Below the pieces are notes generated by a model, which was not told where the DNA came from, made no database searches, and saw nothing but the letters and a program-made list of their open reading frames with translations. A stretch of 64,000 bases of DNA, taken from assembly GCA_037893245.1 (NCBI GenBank), contig JBAIAA010000865.1, forward strand, positions 1,240,001 to 1,304,000, given 5' to 3'. This document shows, piece by piece, positions 23,874 through 35,878 of this stretch (positions are counted from its first letter, which is position 1; every line of letters begins with the position of its first letter). Made by a program: the position numbers and the translations under genes. Source of the DNA: Crossaster papposus (taxonomy: Eukaryota > Echinodermata > Asteroidea > Velatida > Solasteridae).

Positions 23874-26558
23874 TCCACGTGTCTCACTCAGCCTGCTCAG
23901 AAGGAACAGCAGAGGTAGAAGACAGAGATAGAGTATATCCACGTGTCTGATCTACACCGCACTCAGCCTGCTCAGAAGAAACAGCAGAGGTAGAAGACAG
24001 AAATAGAGTATATCCATGTGTCTCTCTCAGCCTGCTCAGAAGGAACAGCAGAGCTAGAAGACAGAGATAGAGTATATCCACGTGTCTAATCTACACCCCA
24101 CTCAGCCTGCTCAGAAGAAACAGCAGAGGTAAAAGACAGAGATAGAGTATATCCACGTGTCTCACTCAGCCTGCTCAGAAGGAACAACAGAGGTAGAATA
24201 CAAAGATAGAGTATATACACGTGTCTGATCTACACCTCACTCAGCCTGCTCAGAAGGAACAACAGAGGTTGAAGACAGAGATAGAGTATATCCACGTGTC
24301 TCACTCAGCCTGCTCAGAAGGAACAGCATAGATGGAAGACAGATAATAGAGTATATCCACGTGTCTCACTCAGCCTGCTCAAATGGAACAGCAGAGGTAG
24401 AAGACAGAGATAGGTTATATCCACGTGTCTCACTCAGCCTGCTCAGAAGGAACAGCAGAGGTACAAAACAGAGATAGAGTATATCCACGTGTCTGATCTA
24501 CACCTCACTCAACCTGCTCAGAAGGAACAGCAGAGGTAGAAGACAGAGATAGAGTATATCCACGTGTCTGATCTACACCTCACTCAACCTGCTCAGAAGG
24601 AACAGCAGAGGTAGAAGACAGAGATAGAGTTTATCCACGTGTCTCACTCAGCCTACTCAGAAGGACCAGCAGAGGTTGAAGACAGAGATAGATTATATCC
24701 ACGTGTCGGATCTACACCTCACTTAGCCTGCTCATAATGAACAGCAGGGGTAGAAGACAGAGATATAGTATATCCACGTGTCTCACTCAGCCTGCACATA
24801 ATGAACAGCAGAGGTAGAAGGCAGAGATAGAATATATCCACGTGTCTCACTCAGCCTGCTCAGAAGGAACAGCAGAGGTAGAAGACAGAGATATAGTATA
24901 TCCACGTGTCTGATCTACACCGCACTCAGCCTGCTCAGAAGAAACAGCAGAGGTAGAAGACAGAAATAGAGTATAGCCACGTGTCTCACTCAGCCTGCTC
25001 AGAAGGAACAGCAGAGGTAGAAGACAGAGATAGAGTATATCCACATGTCTCACTCATCCTGCTCAGAAGGAACAGCAGAGGTAGAAGACAGAGATAGAGT
25101 ATATCCACGTGTCTGATCTACACCTCACTCAGCCTACTCAGAAGGAACATCAGAGGTGGAAGACAGAGATAGAGTATATCCACGTGTCTCACTCAGCCTA
25201 CTCAGAAGGACCAGCAGAGGTTGAAGACAGAGATAGATTATATCCACGTGTCTGATCTACACCTCACTTAGCCTGCTCATAAGGAACAGCAGGGGTAGAA
25301 GACAGAGATATAGTATATCCACGTGTCTCACTCAGCCTGCAATTAGTGAACAGCAGAGCTAGAAGACAGAGATAGAGTATATCCACGTGTCTGATCTACA
25401 CCTCACTCAGCCTGATCAGAAGGAACAGCAGAGGTAGAAGACAGAGATAGAGTATATCCACGTGTCTCTCTCAGCCTGCTCAGAAGGAACAGCAGAGCTA
25501 GAAGACAGAGATAGAGTATATCCACGTGTCTCTCTCAGCCTGCTCAGAAAGAACAGCAGAGCTAGAAGACAGAGATAGAGTATATCCACGTGTCTGATCT
25601 ACACCCCACTCAGCCTGCTCAGAAGGAACAGCAGAGGTAGAAGACAGAGATAGAGTATATCCACGTGTCTGATCTACACCGCACTCAGCCTGCTCAGAAG
25701 AAACAGCAGAGGTAGAAGACAGAAATAGAGTATATCCACGTGTCTCTCTCAGCCTGCTCAGAAGGAACAGCAGAGCTAGAAGACAGAGATAGAGTATATC
25801 CACGTGTCTAATCTACACCCCACTCAGCCTGCTCAGAAGAAACAGCAGAGGTAAAAGACAGAGATAGAGTATATCCACGTGTCTCACTCAGCCTGCTCAG
25901 AAGGAACAACAGAGGTAGAATACAGAGATATAGTATATACACGTGTCTGATCTACACGTCACTCAGCCTGCTCAGAAGGAACAACAGAGGTTGAAGACAG
26001 AGATAGAGTATATCCACGTGTCTCACTCAGCCTGCTCAGAAGGAACAGCATAGATGGAAGACAGATAATAGAGTATATCTACGTGTCTCACTCAGCCTGC
26101 TCAAATGGAACAGCAGAGGTAGAAGACAGAGATAGGGTATATCCACGTGTCTCACTCAGCCTGCTCAGAAGGAACAGCAGAGGTACAAAACAGAGATAGA
26201 GTATATCCACGTGTCTGATCTACACCTCACTCAGCCTGCTCAGAAGGAACAGCAGAGGTAGAAGACAGAGATAGAGTATATCCCCGTGTCTAATCTACAC
26301 CTCACTCAGCCTACTCAGAAGGAACATCAGATGTAGAAGACAGAGATAGAGTTTATCCACGTGTCTCACTCAGCCTACTCAGAAGGACCAGCAGAGGTTG
26401 AAGACAGAGATAGATTATATCCACGTGTCTGATCTACACCTCTCTCAGCCTGCTCATAAGGAACAGCAGGGGTAGAAGACAGAGATATAGTATATCCACG
26501 TGTCTCACTCAGCCTGCACATAATGAACAGCAGAGGTAGAAGACAGATATAGAGTATA
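23874..26558 (+). repeat. 2685-bp compound unit, first copy
   Basis: Monomers recur 2685 bp later (23874 to 26559, 24837 to 27522). Against the 3155-bp unit it is 470 bp shorter, equal to two long and five short monomers. Its Su carries CATGTG instead of CACGTG (tccatgtg near 24013). It contains the hybrid junction monomer at 24976, where Lp is followed by an ordinary S rather than Su. Confidence 0.85.
24976..25039 (+). repeat. Hybrid junction monomer
   Basis: The monomer starts gccacgtgtc, the form otherwise found at the start of Su after Lp. It then continues tcactcag ... gaggtagaag like a plain S instead of tctctctcag ... gagctag. The next monomer is Sc with CACATG. The switch lies within about ten bases after the E-box. 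It marks the exchange that made the 2685-bp unit. Confidence 0.8.
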
Positions 26559-28483
26559 TCCACGTGTCTCACTCAGCCTGCTCAGAAGGAACAGCAGAGG
26601 TAGAAGACAGAGATAGAGTATATCCACGTGTCTGATCTACACCGCACTCAGCCTGCTCAGAAGAAACAGCAGAGGTAGAAGACAGAAATAGAGTATATCC
26701 ATGTGTCTCTCTCAGCCTGCTCAGAAGGAACAGCAGAGCTAGAAGACAGAGATAGAGTATATCCACGTGTCTAATCTACACCCCACTCAGCCTGCTCAGA
26801 AGAAACAGCAGAGGTAAAAGACAGAGATAGAGTATATCCACGTGTCTCACTCAGCCTGCTCAGAAGGAACAACAGAGGTAGAATACAAAGATAGAGTATA
26901 TACACGTGTCTGATCTACACCTCACTCAGCCTGCTCAGAAGGAACAACAGAGGTTGAAGACAGAGATAGAGTATATCCACGTGTCTCACTCAGCCTGCTC
27001 AGAAGGAACAGCATAGATGGAAGACAGATAATAGAGTATATCCACGTGTCTCACTCAGCCTGCTCAAATGGAACAGCAGAGGTAGAAGACAGAGATAGGT
27101 TATATCCACGTGTCTCACTCAGCCTGCTCAGAAGGAACAGCAGAGGTACAAAACAGAGATAGAGTATATCCACGTGTCTGATCTACACCTCACTCAACCT
27201 GCTCAGAAGGAACAGCAGAGGTAGAAGACAGAGGTAGAGTATATCCACGTGTCTGATCTACACCTCACTCAACCTGCTCAGAAGGAACAGCAGAGGTAGA
27301 AGACAGAGATAGAGTTTATCCACGTGTCTCACTCAGCCTACTCAGAAGGACCAGCAGAGGTTGAAGACAGAGATAGATTATATCCACGTGTCGGATCTAC
27401 ACCTCACTTAGCCTGCTCATAATGAACAGCAGGGGTAGAAGACAGAGATATAGTATATCCACGTGTCTCACTCAGCCTGCACATAATGAACAGCAGAGGT
27501 AGAAGGCAGAGATAGAATATATCCACGTGTCTCACTCAGCCTGCTCAGAAGGAACAGCAGAGGTAGAAGACAGAGATATAGTATATCCACGTGTCTGATC
27601 TACACCGCACTCAGCCTGCTCAGAAGAAACAGCAGAGGTAGAAGACAGAAATAGAGTATAGCCACGTGTCTCTCTCAGCCTGCTCAGAAGGGACAGCAGA
27701 GCTAGAAGACAGAGATATAGTATATCCACGTGTCTGATCTACACCTCACTCAGCCTGCTCAGAAGGAACAGCAGAGGTAGAAGACAGAGATAGAGTATAT
27801 CCACGTGTCTCACTCAACCTGCTCAGAAGGAACAGCAGAGGTAGAAGACAGAGATAGAGTATATCCACGTGTCTGATTTACACCTCTCTCAGCCTGCTCA
27901 TAAGGAACAGCAGGGGTAAAAGACAGAGATAGAGTATATCCACGTGTCTCACTCAGCCTGCACATAATGAACAGCAGAGGTAGAATACAGAGATAGAGTA
28001 TATACACGTGTCTGATCTACACCTCACTCAGCCTGCTCAGAAGGAACTGCAGAGGTTGAAGACAGAGATAGAGTATATCCACGTGTCTCACTCAGCCTGC
28101 TCAGAAGGAACAGCAGAGGTTGAAGACAGAGATAGATTATATCCACGTGTCGGATCTACACCTCACTTAGCCTGCTCATAATGAACAGCAGGGGTAGAAG
28201 ACAGAGATATAGTATATCCACGTGTCTCACTCAGCCTGCACATAATGAACAGCAGAGGTAGAAGACAGATATAGAGTATATCCACGTGTCTCACTCAGCC
28301 TGCTCAGAAGGAACAGCAGAGGTAGAAGACAGAGATAGAGTATATCCACGTGTCTGATCTACACCGCACTCAGCCTGCTCAGAAGAAACAGCAGAGGTAG
28401 AAGACAGAAATAGAGTATAGCCACGTGTCTCTCTCAGCCTGCTCAGAAGGAACAGCAGAGCTAGAAGACAGAGATAGAGTATA
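26559..28483 (+). repeat. Truncated 2685-type unit followed by 759-bp unit
   Basis: The first 963 bp repeat 23874-24836. From 27522 it passes through S, Lp, Su, L, Sa, Lf, Sn, L, the chimeric Sd/St monomer (28078), Lg and Sn, a 759-bp unit ending at 28280. S, Lp and Su follow to 28483. The L before the chimera has gaactgcag (a PstI site) near 28046, a mark also present near 52247 and 53680. Confidence 0.83.
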
Positions 28484-31400
28484 TCCACGTGTCTCTCTCA
28501 GCCTGCTCAGAAGGAACAGCAGAGCTAGAAGACAGAGATAGAGTATATCCACGTGTCTGATCTACACCTCACTCAGCCTGCTCAGAAGGAACAGTAGAGG
28601 TTGAAGACAGAGATAGAGTATATCCACGTGTCTCACTCAGCCTGCTCAGAAGGAACAGCATAGATGGAAGACAGATAATAGAGTATATCCACGTGTCTCA
28701 CTCAGCCTGCTCAGATGGAACAGCCGAGGTAGAAGACAGAGATAGAGTATATCCACGTGTCTCACTCAGCCTGCTCAGAAGGAACAGCAGAGGTAGAAGA
28801 CAGAGATAGAGTATATCCACGTGTCTGATCTACACCTCACTCAGCCTACTCAGAAGGAACATCAGAGGTAGAAGACAGAGATAGAGTTTATCCACGTGTC
28901 TCACTCAGCCTACTCAGAAGGACCAGCAGAGGTTGAAGACAGAGATAGATTATATCCACGTGTCGGATCTACACCTCACTTAGCCTGCTCATAATGAACA
29001 GCAGGGGTAGAAGACAGAGATATAGTATATCCAGGTGTCTCACTCAGCCTGCACATAATGAACAGCAGAGGTAGAAGACAGAGATAGAGTATATCCCCGT
29101 GTCTCACTCAGCCTGCTCAGAAGGAACAGCAGAGGTAGAAGACAGAGATAGAGTATATCCACGTGTCTGATCTACACCGCACTCAGCCTGCTCAGAAGAA
29201 ACAGCAGAGGTAGAAGACATAAATAGAGTATAGCCACGTGTCTCTCTCAGCCTGCTCAGAAGGAACAGCAGAGCTAGAAGACAGAGATATAGTATATCCA
29301 CGTGTCTGATCTACACCTCACTCAGCCTGCTCAGAAGGAACAGCAGAGGTAGAAGACAGAGATAGAGTATATACACGTGTCTGATCTACACCTCACTCAG
29401 CCTGCTCAGAAGGAACAGCAGAGGTTGAAGACAGAGATAGAGTATATCCACGTGTCTCACTCAGCCTGCTCAGAAGGAACAGCATAGATGGAAGACAGAT
29501 AATAGAGTATATCCACGTGTCTCACTCAGCCTGCTCAGATGGAACAGCCGAGGTAGAAGACAGAGATACAGTATATCCACGTGTCTCACTCAGCCTGCTC
29601 AGAAGGAACAGCAGAGGTACAAAACAGAGATAGAGTATATCCACGTGTCTGATCTACACCTCACTCAGCCTGCTCAGAAGGAACAGCTGAGGTAGAAGAC
29701 AGAGATCGAGTATATCCACGTGTCTCACTCAGCCTGCTCAGAAGGAACAGCAGAGGTAGAATACAGAGATAGAGTATATCCACGTGTCTGATCTACACCT
29801 CACTCAGCCTACTCAGAAGGAACATCAGAGGTAGAAGACAGAGATAGAGTTTATCCACGTGTCTCACTCACCCTACTCAGAAGGACCAGCAGAGGTTGAA
29901 GACAGAGATAGATTATATCCACGTGTCGGATCTACACCTCACTTAGCCTGCTCATAATGAACAGCAGGGGTAGAAGACAGAGATATAGTATATCCACGTG
30001 TCTCACTCAGCCTGCACATAATGAACAGCAGAGGTAGAAGACAGAGATAGAGTATATCCACGTGTCTCACTCAGCCTGCTCAGAAGGAACAGCAGAGGTA
30101 GAAGACAGAGATAGAGTATATCCACGTGTCTGATCTACACCGCACTCAGCCTGCTCAGAAGAAACAGCAGAGGTAGAAGACAGAAATAGAGTATAGCCAC
30201 GTGTCTCTCTCAGCCTGCTCAGAAGGAACAGCAGAGCTAGAAGACAGAGATATAGTATATCCACGTGTCTGATCTACACCTCACTCAGCCTGCTCAGAAG
30301 GAACAGCATAGGTAGAAGACAGAGATAGAGTATATCCACGTGTCTCACTCAACCTGCTCAGAAGGAACAGCAGAGGTAGAAGACAGAGATAGAGTATATC
30401 CACGTGTCTGATTTACACCTCTCTCAGCCTGCTCATAAGGAACAGCAGGGGTAAAAGACAGAGATAGAGTATATCCACGTGTCTCACTCAGCCTGCACAT
30501 AATGAACAGCAGAGGTAGAATACAGAGATAGAGTATATACACGTGTCTGATCTACACCTCACTCAGCCTGCTCAGAAGGAACAGCAGAGGTTGAAGACAG
30601 AGATAGAGTATATCCACGTGTCTCACTCAGCCTGCTCAGAAGGAACAGCAGAGGTTGAAGACAGAGATAGATTATATCCACGTGTCGGATCTACACCTCA
30701 CTTAGCCTGCTCATAATGAACAGCAGGGGTAGAAGACAGAGATATAGTATATCCACGTGTCTCACTCAGCCTGCACATAATGAACAGCAGAGGTAGAAGA
30801 CAGAGATAGAGTATATCCACGTGTCTCACTCAGCCTGCTCAGAAGGAACAGCAGAGGTAGAAGACAGAGATAGAGTATATCCACGTGTCTGATCTATACC
30901 GCACTCAGCCTGCTCAGAAGAAACAGCAGAGGTAGAAGACAGAAATAGAGTATAGCCACGTGTCTCTCTCAGCCTGCTCAGAAGGAACAGCAGAGCTAGA
31001 AGACAGAGATATAGTATATCCACGTGTCTGATCTACACCTCACTCAGCCTGCTCAGAAGGAACAGCAGAGGTAGAAGACAGAGATAGAGTATATCCACGT
31101 GTCTCACTCAACCTGCTCAGAAGGAACAGCAGAGGTAGAAGACAGAGATAGAGTATATCCACGTGTCTGATTTACACCTCTCTCAGCCTGCTCATAAGGA
31201 ACAGCAGGGGTAAAAGACAGAGATAGAGTATATCCACGTGTCTCACTCAGCCTGCACATAATGAACAGCAGAGGTAGAATACAGAGATAGAGTATATACA
31301 CGTGTCTGATCTACACCTCACTCAGCCTGCTCAGAAGGAACAGCAGAGGTTGAAGACAGAGATAGAGTATATCCACGTGTCTCACTCAGCCTGCTCAGAA

Positions 31401-32248
31401 GGAACAGCATAGATGGAAGACAGATACTAGAGTATATCCACGTGTCTCACTCAGCCTGCTCAGATGGAACAGCATAGGTAGAAGACAGAGATAGAGTATA
31501 TCCACGTGTCTCACTCAGCCTGCTCAGAAGGAACAGCAGAGGTACAAAACAGAGATAGAGTATATCCACGTGTCTGATCTACACCTCACTCAGCCTGCTC
31601 AGAAGGAACAGCAGAGGTAGAAGACAGAGATAGAGTATATCCACGTGTCTCACTCAGCCTGCTCAGAAGGAACAGCAGATGTAGAAGACAGAGATAGAGT
31701 ATATCCACATGTCTCACTCATCCTGCTCAGAAGGAACAGCAGAGGTAGAAGACAGAGATAGAGTATATCCACGTGTCTGATCTACACCTCACTCAGCCTA
31801 CTCAGAAGGAACATCAGAGGTGGAAGACAGAGATAGAGTATATCCACGTGTCTCACTCAGCCTACTCAGAAGGACCAGCAGAGGTTGAAGACAGAGATAG
31901 ATTATATCCACGTGTCTGATCTACACCTGACTTAGCCTGCTCATAAGGAACAGCAGGGGTAGAAGACAGAGATATAGTATATCCACGTGTCTCACTCAGC
32001 CTGCAATTAGTGAACAGCAGAGGTAGAAGTCAGAGATAGCGTATATCCACGTGTCTCTCTCAGCCTGCTCAGAAGGAACAGCAGAGCTAGAAGACAGAGA
32101 TAGAGTATATCCACGTGTCTGATCTACACCTCACTCAGCCTGCTCAGAAGGAACAGCAGAGGTAGAAGACAGAGATAGAGTATATCCACGTGTCTCTCTC
32201 AGCCTGCTCAGAAGGAACAGCAGAGCTAGAAGACAGAGATAGAGTATA
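28484..32248 (+). repeat. Displaced copy of 11179-15082
   Basis: Monomers match 11179 onward at an offset of 17305 bp, then at 17166 bp from the Lt at 28816 (11650). The change of 139 bp equals one short plus one long monomer (Sk and L missing here). The offset 17166 holds at 28816, 29094, 30057, 30816, 31372 and 31982. Shared private marks include tccccgtg (11928/29094), acataaatag, cagctgagg and gatcgagta. Similarity ends around 15083/32249, where this copy has an extra Su. Confidence 0.87.
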
Positions 32249-33072
32249 TCCACGTGTCTCTCTCAGCCTGCTCAGAAGGAACAGCAGAGCTAGAAGACAG
32301 AGATAGGGTATATCCACGTGTCTGATCTACACCCCACTCAGCCTGCTCAGAAGGAACAGCAGAGGTAGAAGACAGAGATAGAGTATATCCACGTGTCTAA
32401 TCTACACCCCACTCAGCCTGCTCAGAAGAAACAGCAGAGGTAAAAGACAGAGATAGAGTATATCCACGTGTCTCACTCAGCCTGCTCAGAAGGAACAACA
32501 GAGGTAGAATACAGAGATAGAGTATATACACGTGTCTGATCTACACGTCACTCAGCCTGCTCAGAAGGAACAACAGAGGTTGAAGACAGAGATAGAGTAT
32601 ATCCACGTGTCTCACTCAGCCTGCTCAGAAGGAACAGCATAGATGGAAGACAGATAATAGAGTATATCCACGTGTCTCACTCAGCCTGCTCAAATGGAAC
32701 AGCAGAGGTAGAAGACAGAAATAGAGTATATCCACGTGTCTCTCTCAGCCTGCTCAGAAGGAACAGCAGAGCTAGAAGACAGAGATATAGTATATCCACG
32801 TGTCTGATCTACACCTCACTCAGCCTGCTCAGATGGAACAGCAGAGGTAGAAGACAGAGATAGAGTATATCCACGTGTCTCACTCAGCCTGCTCAGAAGG
32901 AACAGCAGAGGTACAAAACAGAGATAGAGTATATCCACGTGTCTGATCTACACGTCACTCAGCCTGCTCAGAAGGAACAGCAGAGGTAGAAGACAGAGAT
33001 AGAGTATATCCACGTGTCTCACTCATCCTGCTCAGAAGGAACAGCAGAGGTAGAAGACAGAGATAGAGTATA
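32249..33072 (+). repeat. Su-Lc-La segment leading into the Li domain
   Basis: The order is Su 32249, Lc 32313, La 32388, S with aacaacag, L with tacacgtg and acacgtcac, Sd, then variants with caaatggaac and gaaatagag. The first of the acacgtcac plus actcatcc combinations that characterise the next 15 kb appears here. Nothing but monomers is present. Confidence 0.8.
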
Positions 33073-34036
33073 TCCACGTGTCTGATCTACACCTCACTCA
33101 GCCTGCTCAGAAATAACAGCAGAGGTAGAAGACAGAGATATAGTATATCCACGTGTCTGATCTACACCTCTCTCAGCCTGCTCATAAGGAACAGCAGGGG
33201 TAGAAGACAGAGATATAGTATATCCACGTGTCTCACTCAGCCTGCACATAATGAACAGCAGAGGTAGAAGACAGATATAGAGTATATCCACGTGTCTCAC
33301 TCAGCCTGCTCAGAAGGAACAGCAGAGGTAGAAGACAGAGATAGAGTATATCCACGTGTCTGATCTACACCGCACTCAGCCTGCTCAGAAGAAACAGCAG
33401 AGGTAGAAGACAGAAATAGAGTATATCCATGTGTCTCTCTCAGCCTGCTCAGAAGGAACAGCAGAGCTAGAAGACAGAGATAGAGTATATCCACCTACAC
33501 CCCACTCAGCCTGCTCAGAAGAAACAGCAGAGGTAAAAGACAGAGATAGAGTATATCCACGTGTCTCACTCAGCCTGCTCAGAAGGAACAACAGAGGTAG
33601 AATACAGAGATAGAGTATATACACGTGTCTGATCTACACGTCACTCAGCCTGCTCAGAAGGAACAGCAGAGGTAGAAGACAGAGATAGAGTATATCCACG
33701 TGTCTCACTCATCCTGCTCAGAAGGAACAGCAGAGCTAGAAGACAGAGATATAGTATATCCACGTGTCTGATCTACACCTCACTCAGCCTGCTCAGATGG
33801 AACAGCAGAGGTAGAAGACAGAGATAGAGTGTATCCACGTGTCTCACTCAGCCTGCTCAGAAGGAACAGCAGAGGTACAAAACAGAGATAGAGTATATCC
33901 ACGTGTCTGATCTACACGTCACTCAGCCTGCTCAGAAGGAACAGCAGAGGTAGAAGACAGAGATAGAGTATATCCACGTGTCTCACTCATCCTGCTCAGA
34001 AGGAACAGCAGAGGTAGAAGACAGAGATAGAGTATA
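33073..34036 (+). repeat. 964-bp unit with Li and 66-bp monomer
   Basis: It begins with the first Li monomer of the window (cagaaataacag) and includes the 66-bp monomer at 33490. The unit is the next, 686-bp, one plus 278 bp, which equals two long and two short monomers (actcatcc/gagctag, agatggaac, Sk and acgtcac forms near 33695-33972). Confidence 0.85.
33490..33555 (+). repeat. 66-bp monomer that has lost its E-box
   Basis: The monomer starts tccacctacacccc, against tccacgtgtctaatctac in the 75-bp La form, so nine bases that include most of CACGTG are deleted. Copies sit at 34454, 36777, 37463, 45315 and 46001, always after a Su with tccatgtg. A single deletion then spread by unit duplication. 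Confidence 0.88.
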
Positions 34037-35000
34037 TCCACGTGTCTGATCTACACCTCACTCAGCCTGCTCAGAAATAACAGCAGAGGTAGAAGACAGA
34101 GATATAGTATATCCACGTGTCTGATCTACACCTCTCTCAGCCTGCTCATAAGGAACAGCAGGGGTAGAAGACAGAGATATAGTATATCCACGTGTCTCAC
34201 TCAGCCTGCACATAATGAACAGCAGAGGTAGAAGACAGATATAGAGTATATCCACGTGTCTCACTCAGCCTGCTCAGAAGGAACAGCAGAGGTAGAAGAC
34301 AGAGATAGAGTATATCCACGTGTCTGATCTACACCGCACTCAGCCTGCTCAGAAGAAACAGCAGAGGTAGAAGACAGAAATAGAGTATATCCATGTGTCT
34401 CTCTCAGCCTGCTCAGAAGGAACAGCAGAGCTAGAAGACAGAGATAGAGTATATCCACCTACACCCCACTCAGCCTGCTCAGAAGAAACAGCAGAGGTAA
34501 AAGACAGAGATAGAGTATATCCACGTGTCTCACTCAGCCTGCTCAGAAGGAACAACAGAGGTAGAATACAGAGATAGAGTATATACACGTGTCTGATCTA
34601 CACGTCACTCAGCCTGCTCAGAAGGAACAGCAGAGGTAGAAGACAGAGATAGAGTATATCCACGTGTCTCACTCATCCTGCTCAGAAGGAACAGCAGAGG
34701 TAGAAGACAGAGATAGAGTATATCCACGTGTCTGATCTACACCTCACTCAGCCTGCTCAGAAATAACAGCAGAGGTAGAAGACAGAGATATAGTATATCC
34801 ATGTGTCTGATCTACACCTCTCTCAGCCTGCTCATAAGGAACAGCAGGGGTAGAAGACAGAGATATAGTATATCCACGTGTCTCACTCAGCCTGCACATA
34901 ATGAACAGCAGAGGTAGAAGACAGATATAGAGTATATCCACGTGTCTCACTCAGCCTGCTCAGAAGGAACAGCAGAGGTAGAAGACAGAGATAGAGTATA
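34037..35000 (+). repeat. 686-bp, 10-monomer unit and start of the next
   Basis: The unit 34037-34722 has the order Li, L (acctctctcag), Sn, S, Lp, Su (tccatgtg), 66-bp form, S (aacaacag, aatac), L (acacgtcac), S (actcatcc). Four long, five short and one 66-bp monomer make 686 bp. The following Li at 34723 starts a second copy that breaks off after Sn and S at 35000. Other 686-bp spacings are 36360/37046 and 44898/45584. Confidence 0.87.
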
Positions 35001-35878
35001 TCCACGTGTCTGATATACACCTCACTCAGCCTGCTCAGAAGGAGCAACAGAGGTAGAAGACAGAGATAGAGTATATCCACGTGTCTGATCTACACCTCAC
35101 TCAGCCTGCTCAGTAGGAACAGCAGAGGTAGAAGACAGAGATAGAGTATATCCACGTGTCTGATCTACACTTCATTCAGCCTGCTCAGAAGGAACAGCAG
35201 AGGTAGAAGACAGAGATAGAGTATATCCACGTGTCTGATCTACACCTCACTCAGCCTGCTCAGAAGGAACAGCAGAGGTAGAAGACAGATATATAGTATA
35301 TCCACGTGTCTCACTCATCCTGCTCAGAAGGAACAGCAGAGGTAGAAGACAGAGATAGAGTATATCCACGTGTCTGATCTACACTTCATTCAGCCTGCTC
35401 AGAAGGAACAGCAGAGGTAGAAGACAGAGATAGAGTATATCCACGTGTCTGATCTACACCTCACTCAGCCTGCTCAGAAGGAACAGCAGAGGTAGAAGAC
35501 AGATATATAGTATATCCACGTGTCTCACTCATCCTGCTCAGAAGGAACAGCAGAGGTAGAAGACAGAGATAGAGTATATCCACGTGTCTGATCTACACCT
35601 CACTCAGCCTGCTCAGAAGGAACAGCAGAGGTAGAAGACAGAGATAGAGTATATCCACGTGTCTGATCTACACCTCACTCAGCCTGCTCAGAAGGAACAG
35701 CAGAGGTAGAAGACAGAGATAGATTATATCCACGTGTCTGATCTACACCTCACTCAGCCTGCTCAGAAGGAACAGCAGAGGTAGAAGACAGAGATAGAGT
35801 ATATCCACGTGTCTGATCTACATCTCACTCAGCCTGCACATAATGAACAGCAGAGGTAAAAGACAGAGATAGAGTATA
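35001..35878 (+). repeat. Long-monomer-rich stretch
   Basis: Long monomers start at 35001, 35076, 35151 and 35226, then short at 35301, long at 35365 and 35440, short at 35515, then long at 35579, 35654, 35729 and 35804. Ten of twelve monomers are long, while elsewhere long and short are roughly 4 to 5. A 214-bp duplication (L, L, S) spans 35151-35364 and 35365-35578, sharing acttcattcag and gatatatag. The monomers are closer to consensus than those around them. The last one joins an L start (acatctcac) to an Sn core (cctgcacataatg). Confidence 0.9.

Noticed and set aside
28484-32248. Displaced copy as a simple assembly error
   Set aside because: It is not fully excluded, but the copy has its own differences (a 139-bp loss, an extra Su and point changes such as gaacagtag near 28590), which a duplicated contig would not have. 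Long reads would decide.
33431-33613. Plus-strand 60-codon frame repeated at 34395, 36718, 37404, 45256 and 45942
   Set aside because: It tracks the 66-bp in-frame monomer and starts at GTG. It repeats with the 686-bp unit and has no independent conservation.
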